43,504 nt of DNA from Chloroflexota bacterium (lineage in GTDB: Bacteria > Chloroflexota > Dehalococcoidia > Lucifugimonadales > UBA3495), in contig JADFPD010000006.1 in the NCBI GenBank assembly GCA_022562475.1, positions 1 through 43,504 on the forward strand, given 5' to 3'. The stretch's first letter is position 1. Each line of letters opens with the position of its first letter. Below, piece after piece: positions 39,586 to 43,504 of the stretch. The notes beneath the pieces were generated by a model, which made no database searches, had not been told where the DNA came from, and worked only from the letters and a program-made list of their open reading frames with translations. Position numbers and translations under genes: made by a program.

Positions 39586-40428
39586 ATGAATGCCCAGAGT
39601 AGTCAAAAACCCCCCTATCCCGGCGCCGTGACATCGACGATCAGCTACGGCGACAGGGTCCAAGGGTTTCTTGCCATACCGGAAAACCAGCCTGGTCCCT
39701 TTGGCGCCGTGGTCCTGGGCCACGAGCGGTACGGACTGGTGCAGCACACTCTGGACCTAGTGGCCAAGTTCGCCGCGCACGGCTATATCTGCCTGGCGCC
39801 CGACATGTTTTCCCGGTGGGACGGAGATAAAGAGGCACTGACCCGTGGCGACATCCGGGTGAGCATCTCCGATGAGGACATCAGGTCATACATGGGCGAA
39901 AGCCTGGATCACCTGCTGGCCCATCACCAAGTGGACCCCGACCGTATCTGCGCCATGGGGGTTTGCCAGAGTGGCGATTATCCGCTGGTCCTGAACAGCG
40001 TGCGCCACGAACTGGCAGCAAATATCGTCGTCTACGGCGGAGCGCAGGCCAGGGTATGGGAGGTTGACGAGAACCGGCCCGAGCCGTACGAGTCGATCCT
40101 GGAAAGGGTCAGAGCGCCTATTCTGGGGATCTGGGGAGAGGACGACTCGGTGGTCTCGGTGGAGGACATGCTCCGTTTGAGAGACGCCCTGGAATCCAAG
40201 CGAAAGACCTACGAGTTTACCCTGTTTCCCGGCATGCCCCATGGCTGGATGAATTCGACCATGCCGGGCCGCTACCGTCCCAAGGAATCGGAACGTGCCT
40301 GGTCGATGATCCTGGACTTCATGGAGCGGGTGCACGCCGGAGAATTTCCCGAAGAGCGGGTCGTGTGGCGTTTCCAGTCCGACATCGCCCCGGACTACGA
40401 CTTCACCAAAAAGGTGCGCCTGGCCTGA
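39586..40428 (+). CDS. Dienelactone hydrolase family protein
   Basis: A 280-residue alpha/beta hydrolase of the DLH family. The nucleophile is Cys127 in MGVCQSGDYPL, the acid is in GIWGEDDSVVS and the His in PGMPHGWMN, matching the Cys-Asp-His triad. The frame is open further upstream inside the VOC gene, but ATG 39586, just after the VOC stop, begins the recognisable fold (STISYGDRVQGFLAIPE). The C-terminal region after 240 (WRFQSDIAPDYDFTKKVRLA) is longer than in typical DLH (about 235). Together with the VOC and amidohydrolase genes it suggests degradation of a cyclic organic compound; inference. Confidence 0.9.
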   Translation: MNAQSSQKPPYPGAVTSTISYGDRVQGFLAIPENQPGPFGAVVLGHERYGLVQHTLDLVAKFAAHGYICLAPDMFSRWDGDKEALTRGDIRVSISDEDIRSYMGESLDHLLAHHQVDPDRICAMGVCQSGDYPLVLNSVRHELAANIVVYGGAQARVWEVDENRPEPYESILERVRAPILGIWGEDDSVVSVEDMLRLRDALESKRKTYEFTLFPGMPHGWMNSTMPGRYRPKESERAWSMILDFMERVHAGEFPEERVVWRFQSDIAPDYDFTKKVRLA

Positions 40429-40956
40429 GAATGGCGGCCCAGGCGTTGGGCTTTCATCAGTTGATGTTTTCTTGATTGGGACCGGACGTTGACGAAGCGC
40501 TGGGCCTTTTGCGTGGTGAGATCGTCCCGGCTCTACAATCCCGATTCCCGGGTGTCCGGGAATTCTCCTGGCCTGCACTGCAGCTCACTGCTCCGGCCGC
40601 CAAGGCAACGTGGCAACAAACCTCTTTACGATGGACCGCCAACTACCTCGGCAAATGGCCCAACGGAAAGCATCGAATTTTGGCGACGAGTTGGCCCCCG
40701 GCCTGCGGATTCCGGGCAAATTAGACCGCAATGCGCATGCAGCCGGAAGTTCTGGGCCAAAAACTTAAATAGTTATTTGACTATAAACATAGCTTGATGG
40801 TAATGTTAGCGTCGATTTAGACCATGATTCGATGCGTTCTAAGTTGAAGCTCCGGTTTTCGTGTCCGTTTTCCTTCAGTTTTGCGTGAGTGTGATCCGCA
40901 CTCATAAGTATCTCCTAACTCGAACCTTTAGTTGCATAAATTCAAAGGAATTATCG
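40429..40956. other. Intergenic region
   Basis: No convincing gene. An 8-bp hairpin (ATTCCCGG, 40544-40551, with CCGGGAAT, 40556-40563) lies about 115 bp after the hydrolase but lacks a clear T run. An 82-codon frame from a TTG at 40476 (ALGLLRGEIVPALQSRFPGV) looks protein-like for its first half only and lacks a ribosome site; it may be a degraded gene. From 40770 the DNA is AT-rich, probably the promoter of the surface protein. Confidence 0.45.
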
Positions 40957-43504
40957 ATGATTCACCAGATCAGTGCACATTTAGCTTTCGCAAAACGAAA
41001 TCTTCGCTTCGTTATCCTGGCGCTCATTGCACTGGGCCTCACAACCATGAACTCCGGCATCGTTATTGCTGAGGAGGACCTTACTCCTCCGGTTCTGACG
41101 GCAGTTTCAGTTGATATATCGCAGGTAAATACCTCCCTTTCGGCCCAGACAGTCCTGGTGACCAAATCCGCCACCGACGACCTGTCCGGCGTTGCCTATA
41201 GCGGCACCGTAGGTTGCACTGGGTTTACCAGCGGCTTGGTATTCACTAGCCAGTCCGGCGCCAATAAAGTCAATGTAAACAACTGTGCCTTTGTCCTCGT
41301 CTCGGGTACCGACACGTCTGGCGATTTTTCCGCGACGGCCACCTTCCCACGTTTTGCGGAAACAGGTTTCTGGCAACTAACTTTGGTGATCATGGAAGAC
41401 CAGACAGGTAACACCGACTTCGTCAGTTTGCCTGAGTTGTTAGCGCTCGGCATCGACGTGAAGGTCGAAGTGACCTCTGCCGGCGACGCGACGCCCCCGG
41501 TCTTGACCGGGGTCTCCGTTGACCGATTAACAGTAGATACCTCTTTAACATCCCAAGCGGTGCAGGTGACCAAGTCCGGCACGGACGACCTGTCCGGAGT
41601 TGCCTACAGCGGCACTCCGGGATGTACCGGATTCACGGCCGGGCTTGTGTTTACCAGCCCGTCTGGGGCCAACTCAGTCGATGTGAACAACTGTGCCTTT
41701 ACTCTGACTGCTGGAACTGACCTCAACGGAGATTTCTCGGCAACCGCCACCTTCCCCCAATTTGCCGAAGTCGGTGTGTGGCAATTGACGCTGGTTAGGA
41801 TGCAAGACCAAGCCGGCAATATCGATAACATCAACTCGATCGAGTTGGCTGCGCTGGGTATCAACACATCGGTTGAAGTAATCTCTCCCGGGGACGGTAC
41901 GCCTCCGGTGTTGACCGGGGTGTCGGTCGTCCCGCAACAGGTGGAAACTTCTCAATCGTCCCAGGTGGTCCAGGTGACCAAATCCGCCACCGACGACCTG
42001 TCCGGAGTTGCTTATCTCGGCACATCGGGTTGCACCAACTTTACCAGCGGGCTCGTGTTCACCAGCCCGTCCGGTACCAACCAGGTTACTATCAGCAATT
42101 GCGCTTTTAGCCTGGCCGCGGGTTCCGACAACAACGGGGACTTTTCCGCCCCGGCCACCTTCCCGCAGTTCGCCGAGATCGGTTTATGGCAGCTCACGCT
42201 GGTAGTCATGGAGGACCAGGCTGGCAACACCGATTTCATCAGTCTGCCTGAGTTGCAGGCGCTCGGTATCGACGTGGCCGTCGAGGTGATTGCAACCAGT
42301 GATTCCACGCCTCCGGTGCTAACCGGTGTATCTGTTGATCCGCAGCAGATAGACACGTCCCAATCGGCCCAGACGGTCGTGGTGACTAGGTCTGTCACCG
42401 ACGATTTGTCGGGCGTCGCCCACAGTGGAGCTGTGTGCTCCGACTTTGGTGGCGCTATCTTCTTCTTAAGCCCTTCGGGGGCCAGTTCGGTCCAGGCGAA
42501 CAACTGCGCCTTCGCCCTGGTATCCGGCACTGACCTCAACGGAGATTTCGCGGCTTCAGTCACGCTGCCGCAATTTGCGGAAGAGGGGATCTGGAGACTC
42601 AACCGGGCGATAGTGGCGGACCAGGCCGGCAACCTGAGATTCTACTTCGCCGCCGACCTGCAAGCTCTCGGGTTTGACGTAGGCATCGAGGTGATTGCCC
42701 TGGCCGACGTCACGCCGCCGGTTCTTACGGCATTCTCGTTCACTCCATCGGTGGTCGATGTGAGCGGGGGCTCCGCGGCGGTCACGGTCACCTTCGAAAT
42801 TGAGGATGCCCTATCGGGCCTCGAGTTCGGGGCCGCGGCCTTCGTTAGCCCCTCGGGCCAGCAGGCCCAACTTCAGGCTACCGCTGTCTCCGCGACGCTT
42901 GTCTCAGGTACGCTGAATGACGGGACATACGAAGATATCCTCACCGTTCCAATCTTTTCAGAGTCGGGCATCTGGGTGGTTGAGCGTGTGTTCTTGAGAG
43001 ACGAGGTCGGCAACACCGTCACGATTCCCACTACCGAGCTAGCCCAAGCGGGATTCCCCACAGAGCTGACCGTTGAGCGGAACACTCAGCCAACTGCCGA
43101 CGCTGGTGGGCCGTACACCGTAAATGAGGGGGGCAGTGTGGTGGTCACGGGCTCCGGCAGCGACCCAGATAGTGACCCCATCACCTTTGCTTGGGACTTG
43201 GACAACGATGGTACTTTTGAAACGCCAGGCCAGAGCGTGACCTTATCGGCAGCGGCACTAAACGGCCCTAGCAGCCTCACCATCACGGTACAGGTCACCG
43301 ACACCAGTGGTCTGTCGGCGACCGACGCGGCGACGGTGGACGTGCTGAATGTCGCGCCAACGGTGGTCGCCAACGATGCCATAGTGTCGGCCAACGAAGG
43401 TGCGACCGCCAACAACAGCGGCACGTTCTCCGACCCGGGGGCTGACACAGTAACGATCGCTGCGTCGGCGGGAACAATCAGCCAGGGCGCCGGAACGTGG
43501 AACT
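40957..43504 (+). CDS. Large secreted repeat/PKD-domain protein, 3' end beyond window
   Basis: At least 849 residues, open to the window edge. The signal peptide is NLRFVILALIALGLTTMNSG with a cleavage region near IAEED. Four 136-residue repeats follow (from residues 43, 179, 315 and 451), each starting TPPVLT and containing DDLSGVA, a Cys, then NNCAF with a second Cys, and DFSA..FPQFAE, W and L. A fifth, divergent repeat (586-710) lacks the cysteines. From about 711 there is a PKD domain (ADAGGPYTVNEGG, GSDPDSDPITFAWDLDNDG, VQVTDTSGLS) and the start of another (APTVVANDAIVSANEG). It is probably a cell-surface or secreted adhesive protein. The ATG has AAAGGA 8 nt upstream. Confidence 0.85.
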   Translation, partial: MIHQISAHLAFAKRNLRFVILALIALGLTTMNSGIVIAEEDLTPPVLTAVSVDISQVNTSLSAQTVLVTKSATDDLSGVAYSGTVGCTGFTSGLVFTSQSGANKVNVNNCAFVLVSGTDTSGDFSATATFPRFAETGFWQLTLVIMEDQTGNTDFVSLPELLALGIDVKVEVTSAGDATPPVLTGVSVDRLTVDTSLTSQAVQVTKSGTDDLSGVAYSGTPGCTGFTAGLVFTSPSGANSVDVNNCAFTLTAGTDLNGDFSATATFPQFAEVGVWQLTLVRMQDQAGNIDNINSIELAALGINTSVEVISPGDGTPPVLTGVSVVPQQVETSQSSQVVQVTKSATDDLSGVAYLGTSGCTNFTSGLVFTSPSGTNQVTISNCAFSLAAGSDNNGDFSAPATFPQFAEIGLWQLTLVVMEDQAGNTDFISLPELQALGIDVAVEVIATSDSTPPVLTGVSVDPQQIDTSQSAQTVVVTRSVTDDLSGVAHSGAVCSDFGGAIFFLSPSGASSVQANNCAFALVSGTDLNGDFAASVTLPQFAEEGIWRLNRAIVADQAGNLRFYFAADLQALGFDVGIEVIALADVTPPVLTAFSFTPSVVDVSGGSAAVTVTFEIEDALSGLEFGAAAFVSPSGQQAQLQATAVSATLVSGTLNDGTYEDILTVPIFSESGIWVVERVFLRDEVGNTVTIPTTELAQAGFPTELTVERNTQPTADAGGPYTVNEGGSVVVTGSGSDPDSDPITFAWDLDNDGTFETPGQSVTLSAAALNGPSSLTITVQVTDTSGLSATDAATVDVLNVAPTVVANDAIVSANEGATANNSGTFSDPGADTVTIAASAGTISQGAGTWN
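41083..42711 (+). repeat. Four in-frame 408-bp tandem repeats
   Basis: Units begin at 41083, 41491, 41899 and 42307; the first three are exactly 408 bp and the fourth is 405 bp. Each encodes one domain of the surface protein. Some stretches, such as ACCGACGACCTGTCCGG, are the same or nearly so in neighbouring units while others have diverged, indicating duplication followed by drift or partial homogenisation. Confidence 0.9.

Noticed and set aside
40476-40724. 82-codon frame after the dienelactone hydrolase
   Set aside because: Only its first half looks protein-like, the start is a TTG without ribosome site, and no family is recognised.
41107-43477. Several leftward open frames of 60-206 codons opposite the surface protein
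   Set aside because: They mirror the in-frame repeats of the + strand gene, have no ribosome sites, and repeat with the same 408-bp period.

Overview
The window reads as a chromosomal segment of a free-living bacterium with high G+C and frequent TTG and GTG start codons. It combines housekeeping blocks (minCDE, rpmH-rnpA-yidD-yidC-jag, purF-purM-purH, smpB) with many catabolic-type enzymes: four amidohydrolase-superfamily proteins, an F420-type luciferase-like oxidoreductase, a cytoplasmic reductive-dehalogenase-like protein, a thiolase next to an HMG-CoA-synthase-like/DUF35 fusion, an SDR, a dienelactone hydrolase and a Rieske ferredoxin. This mix resembles Chloroflexota of the Dehalococcoidia/SAR202 type. 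That placement is inference from gene content; no rRNA is present to test it.

Layout. 1-3.2 kb: partial XRE regulator, bifunctional phosphoglucose/phosphomannose isomerase, RdhA-like Fe-S/corrinoid reductase with its own promoter and terminator. 3.3-7.9 kb: a DUF1326 gene and a convergent amidohydrolase/MBL operon, separated by an AT-richer two-gene islet (beta/gamma-crystallin protein plus an unknown) bracketed by perfect 57-bp direct repeats made of the two flanking gene ends. 8-12.4 kb: an amidohydrolase remnant, a DinB/SCP2-type protein, a FAD oxidase-amidohydrolase operon, and a tandem pair of 152-bp MITE-like elements. 12.4-14.4 kb: minC-minD-minE with overlapping ends. 14.7-18.6 kb: lipoprotein amidohydrolase, thiolase, HMGS-like/DUF35 fusion. 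18.9-21.4 kb: S41 protease lipoprotein, smpB, gamma-carbonic-anhydrase-like protein. 21.5-25.2 kb: LLM oxidoreductase, lamin-tail lipoprotein, a two-repeat protein of unknown function, SDR.

25.4-34.4 kb is a long leftward block: rpmH, rnpA, yidD, a beta-propeller lipoprotein, yidC, jag, then purF, purM, purH and a family-2 glycosyltransferase. rpmH has a near-consensus promoter. purF appears to be leaderless: its -10 box ends six bases before the GTG. 34.4-37.2 kb holds small genes, a 25-bp tandem array derived from the end of a cupin gene, tRNA-Leu(CAA), a short nuclease gene, a Rieske ferredoxin and a decayed membrane-protein gene. 37.2-40.4 kb is a rightward group: YtcJ-type amidohydrolase (preceded by a 33-codon leader ORF that also looks leaderless), VOC protein and dienelactone hydrolase. 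From 41 kb a large secreted repeat/PKD protein runs off the right edge.

The strongest leads are the 57-bp-repeat islet, the HMGS-like fusion lacking the expected catalytic cysteine, the leaderless architectures, the yidC/jag overlap and the duplicated FDCF..PHYHYGP protein. I did not find a convincing new defence or mobile system.
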